Shown in pieces: positions 51,915 to 64,000 of a stretch of DNA of 64,000 nt. The stretch covers positions 31,270,955 to 31,334,954 of the forward strand of contig NC_135551.1 of assembly GCF_964340395.1 (NCBI RefSeq), read 5' to 3'. The first letter of the stretch is position 1, and every line of letters starts with the position of its first letter. The notes under the pieces were generated by a model. The model was not told where the DNA came from, searched no databases, and saw only the letters and a program-made list of their open reading frames with translations. The stretch comes from Glandiceps talaboti. Taxonomy: Eukaryota; Hemichordata; Enteropneusta; Spengelidae. The position numbers were made by a program, and so were the translations under genes.

Positions 51915-53225
51915 CTAATATGATATGATATGATAACAGATTTATATAGCGCCTGGTATCCATTTAAAATGTTCACTGGCGCTTTACAGAGTGTCACTTA
52001 AATATGCTCTCTCAAAAAAGTAGGTCTTTAGCCTAGATTTGAAAATTTCAGTACTTGATGCTGAACGAATATGACTTGGAAGATCATTCCACAAGGTAGC
52101 AGCGGCATATGAGAAAGAACGATCACCATAGAATCTGAGTCTTGTTCGTGGAGTTTTAAGAGAAACTTTGTCACTTGAGCGGAGAGATCTGGTTGGTTTA
52201 TTAAGTTCGATGAGTGTAGTGAGGTAGTCAGGTGCGGTGCCGTTCAAAGCTTTGTAGGTAAGAAGTAAAATCTTGAATTTGATTCTATATATTACAGGGA
52301 GCCAGTGGAATTTCATCAGAATCGGAGAAATGTGTTCATGTTTCTTCACTTGTGCAATTAGCCGCGCAGCAGAGTTTTGAGCTCTCTGCAATAGATTAAT
52401 GCTGGATGACGGTAGTCCAAATAATAGGGCATTAGCGTAATCAAGCTTTGAGGAAAGAGTAGCGTTGACAAGTTTTAAACAGGTCTGCTGGGAAAGGTAT
52501 TTACGAATGAATCCAATGCGGCGAATATCAAAATAAATGCACTTACAGAGTCGGATGATGTGTTGTTTAAATTCATGGGTGCTGTCGAACCAAAACCCAA
52601 TATTGCGAGCATAATCCACTGGATGTATGGTACTGTCCCCAACGCTTAATGACTGAATGTGATTTTGGGAACGACTGAATCGAGATCTTATGTGCAGGAT
52701 TTCTGTCTTGTCATCATTTAATTTTAACTTGTTGGTATTCATCCACTTCTTGATATCAAGCAGGCAGTCCTCGATCTTGGACGTAGCGATGGCTGTCTCT
52801 CTTCTTGTAAATGCCAGGTAGAGTTCATTATCATCTGCATATTGATGAAAATTTAACTGATGATGTCGAATAAGTTGTCCAAGGGGTGCTATATAGAGAG
52901 TGAACAGTAGAGGCCCAAGTACAGAACCTTGGGGTACACCGAATCGGAGTGGACATGGAGATGATTGATGACCTTCGATGACAACTGATTGGAATCTGCC
53001 AGATAGATATGAAGAAAACCAGTGTAGAACGGTGCCTTGAATTCCAAGTTCAGTCAAACGTGTGATGAGAATATTATGATCAATGGTGTCGAAAGCGGCA
53101 GATAAGTCCAATAAGACCAAGATGACATCATTTCCATTTCCATTTGACATCTAATGAAGTACATTTGTATAATCGATCACTTTGTAATATATGACAATGT
53201 TTCAAAATCTTCCTCTAGCCTGAAG
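51915..53225 (-). mobile_element. 5'-truncated CR1-like LINE copy with 3' hairpin and short-repeat tail
   Basis: The element contains the reverse transcriptase frame and about 70 bases of 3' sequence. Just after the stop codon lies an inverted repeat, AGCGCC paired with GGCGCT about 30 bases apart (51954-51985), a plausible 3'-end recognition hairpin. After it come three or so copies of a TATCA pentamer (51917-51936), which looks like the short tandem tail on which CR1/L2-type elements prime reverse transcription. The 5' limit near 53225 is where recognisable coding similarity fades. Target-site duplications were not resolved, as expected for CR1-like insertions. The copy sits about 120 bases from a large ATGT/CTGT array. 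Confidence 0.85.
51984..53150 (-). CDS. Reverse transcriptase of a CR1-like non-LTR retrotransposon (5'-truncated ORF2)
   Basis: This 388-residue open frame is a reverse transcriptase of the kind that copies LINE RNA at a nicked genomic target. Visible motifs, in order: motif A LLDLSAAFDTIDH (residues 13-25, catalytic D15), GVPQGSVLGPLLF (71-83), the catalytic YADD box (104-107), WMNTNKLKLNDDKTEIL (about 136-152), and a C-terminal block containing YAAATLWNDLPSHIRSAS, which is typical of CR1/L2-type elements. No endonuclease domain and no N-terminal fingers region are present. An in-frame TAG directly precedes the first ATG, and similarity to the fingers region seems to continue beyond it in shifted frames to about 53220, so the ATG is not the original start. 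The uninterrupted frame suggests a fairly recent insertion that was truncated at its 5' end, as LINEs usually are. Family-level placement is from motif recall and not from a search. Confidence 0.93.
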   Translation of the reverse strand: MSNGNGNDVILVLLDLSAAFDTIDHNILITRLTELGIQGTVLHWFSSYLSGRFQSVVIEGHQSSPCPLRFGVPQGSVLGPLLFTLYIAPLGQLIRHHQLNFHQYADDNELYLAFTRRETAIATSKIEDCLLDIKKWMNTNKLKLNDDKTEILHIRSRFSRSQNHIQSLSVGDSTIHPVDYARNIGFWFDSTHEFKQHIIRLCKCIYFDIRRIGFIRKYLSQQTCLKLVNATLSSKLDYANALLFGLPSSSINLLQRAQNSAARLIAQVKKHEHISPILMKFHWLPVIYRIKFKILLLTYKALNGTAPDYLTTLIELNKPTRSLRSSDKVSLKTPRTRLRFYGDRSFSYAAATLWNDLPSHIRSASSTEIFKSRLKTYFFERAYLSDTL

Positions 53226-53229
53226 ATAA

Positions 53230-56200
53230 TATATGTGAATTGCTAAAGAGGAAACGCGGGCTTTTAAATGGCAACCAATACTGTCATTAATCAGAAACAA
53301 TATTACCAAAAAGACAAAAAAATACAAGATCGTAAAAATTGATGCGACAATCTCGTGTCTCTATTCAATCATTAGTAAAAAAGTCAAAATACTTGGCAGC
53401 TGGATCTATTATGTTTTCTTTCCTATATTCCTGAGTTGAGTGATGTATGATGATTCATGCAGGATTGTTGAAGGTCTCGTCTCTATATATAGAATAAAGG
53501 TGTCACATTGTACGACATGTAAACGAGTCGTGGTCATATGGCTAAAAATTGTCATTGTTTTCTCACTGCCGATTTTCGTGATTGAAATTAACAAGGAGAG
53601 GATGACGTCATCTTGACAGAATTGCCGACAGACACAGCTGCTGTTGTGTTCAATGTGATAAATTTAGTTCGTCAAGCCAGTAGTCTCTGTCTGTCACGAT
53701 AATTATAAACATGGCCAATAAATACATGCCTGCGTTTCTTTTCTATCCGGGATAATATCGACGCCTTTCATCTCGCCAAGCTGTCTTGTCGTGTTTCTGT
53801 ATTTGACAGGTGATATATTAGACAGTGCTACAGGGTATGGCAACATATGAGTTAATCTACTACATTACAAATTTCCTATTATCTTTGTACCCTATTTCTT
53901 TTTGATCATTAAACTTTGAAAGGCAGTCCGATTCTTAAAACAGTCTAGGTTAGATTTACTTGACGTAACAAAACAGACTCTCCAATGCAAGGTTAACTAT
54001 TTATGTCAGTCGAGTTTGAACACTGAAAAGTCTTGTAAGTTTATATGTAACACCTCCCACGTTATGTTCGGAATTGAACTTTGACACAGGGCGAAGTTAG
54101 ATGACACATACCAACAGGAGGTATCATGACATGTGGAAGGAATACCACATGCCTATGTAGAACATCGATATAATGTTTGTGATTTTTGAAATAGAGAATC
54201 AGTTGGATTTGCAACACATGTCTCGATTCATCTTTAGGACTTAGTACTTAATTGCCTTCGTTTGGATGTTTTGCTCTGCTCTGAAACACCATTTGAAGTA
54301 AGAGTATTCTGTATATTTATGAAGGCACACTGGATACGTAACAGATTCTTCTAAAATCAACATAAATATCGAGAAATTGTGCAAGCAGACAATCCTATTT
54401 CATTATGTCTGACGGATTCCTCATGTTTACATGTCAAAAATGTTATCCTGATATCCATCCATCCATCCAGCCGAGCACCTATCGACCGCAGTAGCACATC
54501 AACACTCGCTAACTCCCATTTGCCTAAAGCTAGTCCTTAAAAAGAACTACCCGTGTTATTAATTACACTATCACAACATAGGCTCAATGTCAATTTCCGA
54601 TAATAATTATTATTGCCATTTACTTGAGTAATATCAGTAACTTACATCTGTCAATTCACAATGACAAGTTGAAATCATGTCCCCGGTCGTTGAGAAATAA
54701 TTAACATGCTAATGTAATAAAATCCTAGTCGTTGAGAGAATTCGTTCAACAGACTTGATATGGCTATTATCATTTTTATGACGTCATAGTTATACGCATG
54801 TCTACCGCTATGATGTATTTAGTTTGACATAGCTACCGTAGTGTCACGTACGTATTGGGTGAATAGTTAAACGAACTTTCATATACATAGTTTCTATGCT
54901 GTGTCGGTATGACCGACAGAAGTACAACGCACTGCTAATGCTTCTATCACTCTTGTTGAACTGTGTCGGTACCAATAGAATGTCAATACCAATTTAACAA
55001 GTAAGCCGACTCTGTGGACAAATATTTCTTTCTCGTGCTACCTTAGCATATACATATATATAATATAAGAGCTATATTGCTGAATAAACTACCGTTTTCT
55101 TTTAGAGTGTTGTTGCAGTTCATTTTAATAAGCTTATCAATTACTATCTTCACTATTTTGCCAGCGACAAGGGATATATGAAATTTCCGCTTCCATAATT
55201 AGGGAGGTGCTGTTGTTAGGAGGTTGAATACACCATTTAACAATACAGCCCTGTCCGTCCACATGGGAAAAAACAAAAGTGATCCCTACAACATAAAGAC
55301 GATATTTTCGAAAATCTCCCCTCACCCCGTGATGACACTTGATTAACTATAGGTACAGTTTGATCGAAATACTGCTATGCACTTTGCTATCAATGTAATT
55401 ATTAGCAAATATGATACGCGTAGTGTAATTAACAAAACCTTTCCTGTAGATGCCAATCAAAATTTGGTTTTGATGAAGACAAATCGATCAAAGTGTAAGA
55501 AACCGGCAAGTTGAAAGGCAGTTGAAATTACTGAGTTCGATGACGTTCGTGTATACCCCTATGTCGTAGCTTATACTCAATTAAAATGATAATGTGAATT
55601 GCATGTGATGGTCCACACAATCAAAGCAGTGAACTGCCACAAAGTGGGATGTCTTATTTGCTTTTAAAGTAATTCACAAACGGATAATTCATTGCAAATA
55701 CTAAAATATTTGTTTCAAAGTCAATGATAAATAGTGTGCATATCTGTAAATTGTAGATACATGAAGGATGTTGACCCACACTGTTACAATCATATCACTC
55801 CATAAAATTAACAAATATAGCAATATTGTTAATGTCACCAGTGTGGTGATTACATGTAAAGATGTTTCTATCAACCCCCACCCCCCCAACACCACCATAT
55901 CAAAAATGTGATATTTTCTGTTATAAAACATCGTTTTCATATAGCCACAAGTTTAGATCATAATCACGTGGTATAGACCATTGACCCATAGTGACTTTAA
56001 TTTACATACAGAGGGCAATATTCGTTTTCTATTTTCCCTAGGGTACTATTACATTAGCATGGTTATTTTCTTTAACTCTGGAAAGAATATTTACCGGAGA
56101 ATGTGATGTGTTATAAAATATGTATTATCTGGCCTTATTTGGGGATAAGAATATGTCATAGTACCCCTCGTGCTGTTATTTAGCAACTATTTCATCGGCT

Positions 56201-56489
56201 TTCAACGTCGGGAAACAGTTGCTGAATAACAGCTCTTGGCGTAATAGACATCTACCAGTGCCCTCATATTCAGACAATAAGGGTATACAATTCCCCTCCC
56301 CCTTTCTATACGTGTTGACAGGCATGCAAATATATTGCTTTAGCTAGTCAACGTGTTAATGGGTTACCGAGACCTTAAGTCTGCCTACGTGATTCACTCC
56401 TTCCATCATTAGATTGAATGTAAACCTCCGATTTGAAGGACGTAAAAACAAAAGAGATTAAGACATTAAAATACAAATATAGTCAGACA

Positions 56490-56490
<1 letters not shown>
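53230..56490. other. No gene seen
   Basis: Unique DNA upstream of the LINE copy. It contains TGACGTCA octamers at 53603-53610 and 54779-54786 and a C-rich run near 55875-55890. Confidence 0.6.

Positions 56491-56578
<88 letters not shown>
56491..56578. repeat. (GA)n tract, about 88 bp
   Basis: Uninterrupted GA units. Confidence 0.97.
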
Positions 56579-56580
<2 letters not shown>

Positions 56581-56711
56581 TATATATAAAAATCATCGTC
56601 TAAAAATCGCGAAAGTGGACAAAGTGATGTCATAGTTGTATTAAGACACTTGGATATTGAGCTAAGTAATGCAAACGAATACATACAATGATAAGCTGCA
56701 GGTGATCAACC

Positions 56712-56758
56712 AGTCAATCAGTCAGTCAGTCAGTCAGTCAGTCAATTAGTCAGCCATT

Positions 56759-56792
<34 letters not shown>

Positions 56793-57020
56793 GTCAGTCA
56801 GTCAGTCAGTCAGTCAGTCAATTAGTCAGTCAGTCAGTCAGTCAGTCAGACAGACAGACAGACAGACAGACAGACACTCACACACACAAACAAACAAACA
56901 AACAGACAGTCAGTCAGTCAGTCAGTCAGTCAATTAGTCAGCCATTCAGACAGACAGACAGACAGACAGACAGTCAGTCAGTCAGTCAGTCAGTCAGTCA
57001 GTCAGTCAGTTAGTCAGTCA
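56712..57020. repeat. Higher-order CAGT/CAGA tetranucleotide array
   Basis: Blocks of CAGT and CAGA units alternate several times, with a recurring CAATTAGTCAG junction (near 56743, 56820 and 56930) and one ACAA block. The junction recurrence shows that blocks of about 80-110 bases were duplicated as wholes. Confidence 0.93.
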
Positions 57021-57069
57021 GCAAACTAACCATCCATCTAGTCAGCCACCTAACTAGTCGGCCAGTCAT

Positions 57070-58585
57070 TGAATCATGAGGTCACGGATCTTCATGTGGT
57101 ATAGTTGTATTCATGTGGGATATATATAACACTGTAAAACTGATTTCCACATCCAAATCGATCCTGAACGTGTGGTCACCTTTGACCCAAGCTGTCGGAA
57201 AACTTGTATTAGTACGTGGCTTTCTACATGTGCTAGGTTATAAATAATGTATGTTACAATTTATGCCAGTAGCTATGGGAATATCATCACTTCAAGTTTA
57301 AGTTCACTGAACTAACCTTTGATTTCCCAATGTAATTTCAACTATGGGATTAAGAGCTGAAAATAACTTAATTTCCCCGAGGATTGATTGCCAAGACTAC
57401 GATTATTTTACGTCTGTCAGTGTAAGAGCAGTGACAAGTTTGAGAAATTAGCCTTGACATGGTAATGATACATACAATGATACAAATCATATCACAGATA
57501 ATTGGCCTGCTAGGGCTATTTTTGATACATATGATACATTGAGAAAACACAATCAATTGACGTCTGGATTTGTTAAGCCATGCAGGGCAATATTGTCGTA
57601 TTTTAACAGTTATTTGTAGGAAATACAAGATTCAGATAGTTAAAATCTGCAAGTACTGATCGACTATTATAAGTCAAGGGAGTTGAACATTTTCAAACTC
57701 CCAACACAATTAATCGGGTAATACTGCTAGGGCACCAGTGCTATTTAAAAACAATCTCATCGGTTTCAGTCGGTAGTAACGCGGCACTTAAAACATCCCC
57801 ATGAATAAGACATTCCACTATATATGAGGGGATTTAGTAAGTGTTTTCTAATTTCTAGATTGATCAATTCCTGCTTTCTCCGATGGCTGAAGCGGCTCAA
57901 ATTATTAGTATGGATGATCACGCCCTCTAGCGAACTATTCATCTCGGATTAACAAAATGCTCTGAGACATGAGTTTTCGATTCAACAATATGATGGCTGG
58001 AGTATGCGATGTATCCTGTAGCGAAAAAAGTGTTTGCAAGTTATTAAGGACCCGGGTGATCAATTACTATTCAGTCCAATGGTAATTATTGATCGGTTGG
58101 ATGGCCAATGTATTCTAACTTCAATCCCAGTAATCCACAAGGAGTTTTTAGACATTATTACATGTCTATATATTTGAAAATCCGATGTCTACAAAGATAC
58201 TCATGTGTTTTCAGATTAACCCGGCATACTTTATTGTAATTTACTTAGAATTCTTCAGTAATTTATACTTTGAGAGTCGAGTTGACGTAAAAGATTTACA
58301 CTGGCTCCTAGCTTGGAGAACAGTAGTTCCATCATATCTCGGATCTAAAATCGGACTTATTAATCCAAGTCTGAATGTGACTACGCCTCGTTCTGAATAA
58401 AATACGCATATAAGGATAGGTGTAATCGGGGTCACTAGAAAATAGTGATATACTGGCACGGGTTGTTGCTAAGAAGTGTACGTGTCTAGATTATCATTAG
58501 GTGGAAAGTGGGTCAGGCCGGATGAAGAGTGAATCGAAGGAATCGGTATACGATGAAAAAACCCACTAGAGTATTGTTTTATCTA
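57070..58585. other. No gene seen
   Basis: Unique DNA. The 71/72-codon frames on opposite strands at 58185-58459 have no recognised motif. Confidence 0.6.
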
Positions 58586-58589
58586 TTCT

Positions 58590-58759
58590 ATGTATGTATG
58601 TATGTATGTATGTATGTATGTATGTATGTATGTATGTATGTATGTATGTATGTATGTATGTATGTATGTATGTATGTATGTATGTATGTTTGTGTGTTGT
58701 TTATGTATGTATGTATGTATGTATGTATGTATGTATGTATGTATGTATGTATGTATGTA

Positions 58760-58810
<51 letters not shown>

Positions 58811-58863
58811 ATGTATGTATGTATGTATGTATGTATGTATGTATGTATGTATGTATGTATGTA
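58590..58863. repeat. (ATGT)n-(GT)n-(ATGT)n microsatellite, about 274 bp
   Basis: ATGT units with one TTTGTGTGTTG interruption near 58690 and a GT run at 58765-58793. Confidence 0.97.
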
Positions 58864-59464
58864 TAAGCTATTATAGTAATATTTTAATATGTTAATATTA
58901 TTTTTAATCATTGTAAAATCTATAATGTCATCTTAAATTAGGAACTTGATATAATGATCCCCTATAATTGACAGACTTCTTACACTAACTTATATATGTA
59001 GTAAATCATCACACTTTGCCTGCCGTCACTTAAAAGCAGTGGAGTTTTACTACTCAACTTGTAGAGAAGGACCTTTGTACAGGTTACTGGTTATTATAAC
59101 ACATTGATTTAGCAGTACATACAGGTGAGTGCTTGTCTTCAGGCAATTATTTCTTATACAAGCTGACAAACTAGTATTAGCCCACGTGTGGAATAAATGG
59201 AGATAGGACGACTATACCTTCATTAAAGTATAGTTTATGAGGTCGTATCTGTTCGTTCAGGCATGACATGATATACGAAGGTAAATTAATTACGAGAGAG
59301 GGAGAGAGACTAAAGTCCCACATACATATAGTTTACGATAGCGAATAAGGCATTCCACTATATATCACCATCTAACCGAATAATTGCCTACTGTTCAACT
59401 TGTACTACGTACATAAGCAATTATGCTAAATGGATCAGATGCTGATATATTGCATTCTAGAACT

Positions 59465-59603
<139 letters not shown>

Positions 59604-59879
59604 CAAGAATAGATGATGGAGAGATAAAAAATAAGACGTGAGCAGGAGAAAATACACTAAGTTAATTTCAAATGTTGTTTTATATAAGTGACCTTTATTT
59701 AATTGTCTATCAATATTACTTTTCTTGTAACATTAATCGAGCACAAAACTTTGCAAGTTCAAGGGCAATACGTCACGGTCTAGGCCATATTCTGCTTTTC
59801 GAATGGGTCACGGAATCAAATCCCTGGGGCGTTCCATGGCATGTATCGCTCGATTGATATTTTGTACTGAAAAATGAAC

Positions 59880-60166
59880 GTAGTTCATGATCATTTGTGG
59901 TCTCTCATTAGACTGGGATCTAGGCGTAACCAACGTCGTAACCACGTGCCTCTTTACGGCACCTGCTTCAGCAGAATTATGTGCACTGGCTTGTGTGAAT
60001 GAGCGTAAAGTGCATACTCTATCACTAAACTTCACTCTTGGATTGACTGGGACACAATGGCGGTTTAACTGTAGCCATAAACAACGGCAGCGGAGATTCC
60101 CAAACCTACAATTTACTGATTCCAATTCAGCAGGTCACTCTAACCATTCGACCATCACGACTCCAC
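59880..60166 (-). mobile_element. Probable tRNA-derived SINE
   Basis: On the minus strand, starting near 60164, GTCGTGATGGTCGAATGG resembles the 5' end of a tRNA-Ser/Leu gene. It contains an RNA polymerase III A box, TGGTCGAATGG (60144-60154). A B-box-like GGTTTGGGAATC lies about 47 bases downstream (about 60095-60106), which is tRNA-like spacing. The D and T arms can be sketched, but the acceptor stem does not pair well, so this is not a functional tRNA gene. The roughly 200 bases that follow do not look like tRNA and would be the SINE body. The 3' limit is uncertain, and no second copy was recognised in the window. Confidence 0.55.
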
Positions 60167-60169
60167 ATT

Positions 60170-62980
60170 TAGTATTTGAAACTTTTCATAGGTAATCTTT
60201 TTGAAATCATCATGGCATAAAATTATATAATAATTGTCTGATGAAAAATTATAAACAGCAAATTGAATAAATTCATGATGTGACCCATCGGTTTTTATAT
60301 TGTTTAGTATTAATAGAAAATTTGACTGAGTTTGGAAAAGTGCAAGTATCACCCCCCCCCCCTTGACTCGTGACGAGTTCTGTATATTTGGTTCTTGAGC
60401 AGGAATACGCACTGTTGCTTAAAAGGCGATAAAGGAGTGCAACGCCCCTTTGCATAAATAGTAACAACTAAATAGTAAATATTAAGATTTGATCTCAGGG
60501 GTCAGCGAACGCTTAGGAGCATAGCTTTTGCCAGTTAGTATCGGACCCGTTATGCTGGAGACATTGTGTTTGTGAGAGTGATCATATTGTCGGAATTTCA
60601 AGTCTTGCGAATGACACTGCCCTCAACGGCAGTTGCCATAGAAACGTAATATTCAACTGTAAATATCTATCAAGCAAATGTATTGTCAGATTACACCCCT
60701 CCCCCGCCCCAACATTTGTTTTCCAACTTAAAAATACAAAGTTATAACTATCAGATTTCAATCAGTGTTATTATTCTCTTAACTGTCTTGTAGTACTAGC
60801 CTGTTTATCATAAATTTTAGACTCACCATAGAGAGAAAAATTCGTAGCAGTAGACTCTTCTTTATACGACTGTGATGTAGATAGAGCGCCCACATCGATG
60901 AATCTTTGAATATAACTCTCAGCAAATCTGCAATACTTGTTTAATGTTAGTTTTGATTTTGATTTTTTGCTGTCTTGTTTTTGAGCTATTTTTCCGTTCC
61001 GGGATTGAACGCATAACTAACGACTCAATTCCAACTGTACCAACTCAAAAGTACCGTGCGATGAAGATGTGCGGTTTGCTAAATTACGCTTTACCTGCCA
61101 AAAACTCGGACATTTCCTGAAATTCCAACATTAATTACGGAGCCTTCACGATCTAAGGTATGTTCAAAAGTACCCCAGACCTGATAAAAACTGCAAATTT
61201 AGCAACGCAACATTTTGATACGGGTAGTATAGGGTATGACAATATTAATTATTGCAGCATAGCCCATATGGAAAGACTCTTTATGCCTCTCTATGATGTC
61301 ACTAGTCTAGGTACACCGTGACGGGGCGCCCTCACACATCGGCCAACCCCTACCACGTGAGAGGAGGCCGGTGTACAATGATAATAATTGTGTATTGAAA
61401 ATATAAACATGGAAAAAAATAGTATTAGCTTATCTACAAACAAAATATTAAAATTTACGAATCCAGAGTCAAGAATAGATGATTAAATCCAATTTATCCG
61501 AGTCGTGTGACCAGGACCATAAAATATAGTTTGTAGTCCCCAAACCTAACTCAATATGATATGTTTTGTATGAGATTATCAAACTGGATATTGATGAGTG
61601 AAAGTAACGAGCGAAGACAAAACAATGTACAAATCAAAAAGAAAATATCATAATTGCTATAGACAGGTTCATTTAAAATCAATATTTTTTTGACCTAGTG
61701 AATTGGAATTTCTCGAAATTAGCATAATATTTAAATGTAACATCATTGTTAAACCTGCTAACTTTTATTGTATTTAATAACATTTTTATTACAAAGATAT
61801 GCATCTCTTTTTCATAAATAGAAATTTCACATTTTGTATTTGGAAACTTTTCTTAGTTTTCATTTTCAGAAACTGTTCCCATTTCTTAGTGTGCGCTCTT
61901 TACTTTCTCTAATCGCAATATGAAACTCTACACTCTCAATAAACCTACTAACTTAATAAAGAACAAATTTCTAAGACATAAATACATACTTAGTATAATT
62001 TACCTCACAAAATACGCCACAACAAATTACAACATAGTAACTGAGTGTCCGTACATGTAGCTGCATGGCGTGTATGCAGAAAACAAAAGAACATGGTTAT
62101 GTAAACTCTGGTGGCGCTACGTCACTCTTCGACTCGCAATGGAGGCGAATAAACGATAATATGAGCATTATGTACGTAGCCATTAAAACTCGTTTTACAT
62201 GTATTAATATCACTTTTAATTTAAATAAGCGAACTTTGTGTTTCCCATTGAATAACTGCAACGAGGTAAGTAAGTTTGTCTCTATCTTTGTGACTTGGGT
62301 GGTGAAAATAGATTTGATGAGTGAATGCGAGGGTTGACTTGTCAAATTGTATCAGGTGCGCTCATGTTCACCGTGTATAGCCACAAGATTAAAAAAAATG
62401 TCGTAAGTCACTATTACTCATGTGTTCATCTACAGACATAACAAAAATGAATAGTATGTATGACATTGGTGGACGCAGTCAGGACGTTAAATTGCGGAAC
62501 TGTTTTGCTATGATCAATGTAATGTTATATCATCAGTAAACGTAATCTTTCACTTCCCCGAGGTTAAATACATAATAATCAGTCTGTTTAAAGTCTCTTG
62601 GAGGTCTCAGTTCGGTAATGAAGACTGTCTTGTGTGGTAGTAATGTGACTCGGGTGTCAAATTGTAACACATATTCAATTCATGCTTTGAAAATAGATTG
62701 TTCGTCAAGAGCTTTTATGATGGGTCACGTTTCCTGCGTCGTCATATTTCAAACCGTATGTTCTTCAACTCTACACGAGTGTTCGATCATTTTGAGCACA
62801 CTTTGCCAGATGGGTAACGGACCTACTATCAATATGTCAAAGCCATTTTTACCAGTATGCATATATTGGTTAAAACTGATATGAGAGATAAAATATTGTA
62901 AGTACAAGTAATTATAGGGCAAGCACAGATACACATACAAACACGAGCACGCACATACAGTGACATGCATGCGACACACA
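60170..62980. other. No gene seen
   Basis: Unique AT-rich DNA with a C12 run near 60351-60362. A perfect GTAAGT donor-like site after 62264 lacks a convincing exon. Confidence 0.55.
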
Positions 62981-62984
62981 GCAC

Positions 62985-63364
62985 GCACACACACACACAC
63001 ACGTACGTACGCACTTATACATGCATACAGGCATGCATACATACATTATACATACATACATACATACATACATACATACATACATACATACTTTATTATA
63101 TATACACGCACACGTACGTACGTATGTACGTACGTACATACGTAAATAAGCGACGTACGTACGTACGTACATACATACATACATACATACATACATACAT
63201 ACATCCATACATACATACATACATACATACATACATACATACATACTTTATTATATATACACACACACGTACGTACGTACATACGTAAATAAGCGACGTA
63301 CGTACGTACGTACATACATACATACATACATACATACATACATACATACATACATACATACATA
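62985..63364. repeat. ACAT/ACGT compound array with tandem duplication
   Basis: ACAT units interspersed with self-complementary ACGT runs. A segment of about 156 bases starting ACTTTATTATATATACAC occurs at 63089 and again at 63245. Each copy carries CGTAAATAAGCGACGTACGT. Confidence 0.95.
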
Positions 63365-64000
63365 CACACATCCCATAATACTTTACCCATTGCGTCACAT
63401 GAATGGGGGGGGGCTAGTCAAATAAAACTGAAGAAGCATAATTGTTATCTGATTACATAACAAACTTTACTCAACATTTCGCGTTAAAATTGCAAATTGT
63501 TCAATAGACACCTGTTGAAACTTTGAAAATAAACACCGGGGGCGGAACTTTTGATACTGTACCGTATTTCACCGCGTACCCGCTACGTCCGTATATATTG
63601 TATGCATAAAAATGGTAAATATTCTATAACAGTACGTTTACAAGCTGATTTATGTTGTATATTTCATGATTACAAGCTAACTTGGGTTGCATAGGTCATT
63701 CAGTGTTTCCATGACTACACATATGGTAGAGACATATGGTCGATGTTTACGGAACTGAAAGTTTAATTAATTCTTCGTTTCGTAGCTTTCATTGTTCCGG
63801 TTTTATCACAGACAAGGAAGAAAGTGGTTTTATCAACTTCTACAGACGGACGGAAATTCATACTGTCTGGAGCCGATAAAGGTTGTTCATGTTATGGTTA
63901 TTTAATCAATGTGGAAAAGGATGAGGAGAGTGACCTCGAAAATCAATGATCATTTTCGATTGCTGAAACGTTGCGTTCTGGTTTATCAGGGTGGATGTCT

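Noticed and set aside
59732-59858. Short inverted repeat ATCGAGC/GCTCGAT flanking about 105 bases
   Set aside because: Seven-base arms occur by chance; no element features lie between them.
60060-60166. Functional tRNA gene
   Set aside because: A and B boxes are present, but the acceptor stem does not pair and the T arm is imperfect, so a SINE head is more likely.
62065-62264. Possible first exon ending at a perfect GTAAGT donor
   Set aside because: Start context is weak, the peptide is not recognised, and the opposite strand is equally open; one donor-like hexamer is not enough.

Overview
The window looks like non-coding nuclear DNA from a non-vertebrate metazoan, probably a marine invertebrate. 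The reasons are: AT-rich sequence, no dense or operonic genes, relics of non-LTR retrotransposons of CR1-like and other LINE types, a probable tRNA-derived SINE, and very heavy loading with simple repeats and minisatellites. I cannot name the phylum from sequence alone; deuterostome and lophotrochozoan genomes would both fit. No bacterial features, intact tRNA or rRNA genes, or CRISPR arrays were seen.

Layout. 1-8 kb: three short minisatellites (30, 31 and 74 bp units) and three decayed LINE fragments, all on the minus strand, interrupted by a 350-bp ATGT microsatellite. 8-14 kb: microsatellites (CTGT, a TTGTG/TTGCG pentamer, a 168-bp TC tract, ACAT passing into AAAT) and unannotatable DNA. 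15-21 kb: a 43-bp minisatellite, AC and AT tracts, a diverged 113-bp plus 150-bp repeat complex, two GA tracts and a regular 33-copy 29-bp array. 22.7-23.1 kb: the best candidate host coding sequence, on the minus strand, predicted as a 108-residue single-pass membrane protein. 25-32 kb: ATATC pentamer, AT, GATT and CTGT tracts, a 46-copy 38/39-bp minisatellite with higher-order structure, and 44- and 35-bp arrays. 33-35 kb: a diverged direct duplication. 38.3-44.2 kb: the dominant feature, a 53-bp satellite with 98 consecutive length-perfect monomers; one monomer is detached from the array by a 555-bp interval carrying a long foldback palindrome. 51.9-53.2 kb: a 5'-truncated CR1-like LINE with an open 388-residue reverse transcriptase frame. 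56-64 kb: GA, CAGT/CAGA, ATGT and ACGT/ACAT tracts and a probable tRNA-derived SINE.

About 10 kb (about 15%) of the window is minisatellite or satellite and several further kb are microsatellite. Most long open frames are products of these repeats and are not genes. Only two frames deserve attention as proteins: the LINE reverse transcriptase and the small membrane protein. No pathway or gene cluster can be reconstructed. The unusual biology here is repeat architecture: arrays of fixed monomer length, higher-order repeats, a palindromic insertion at the satellite edge, and blockwise-mutated tetranucleotide arrays.
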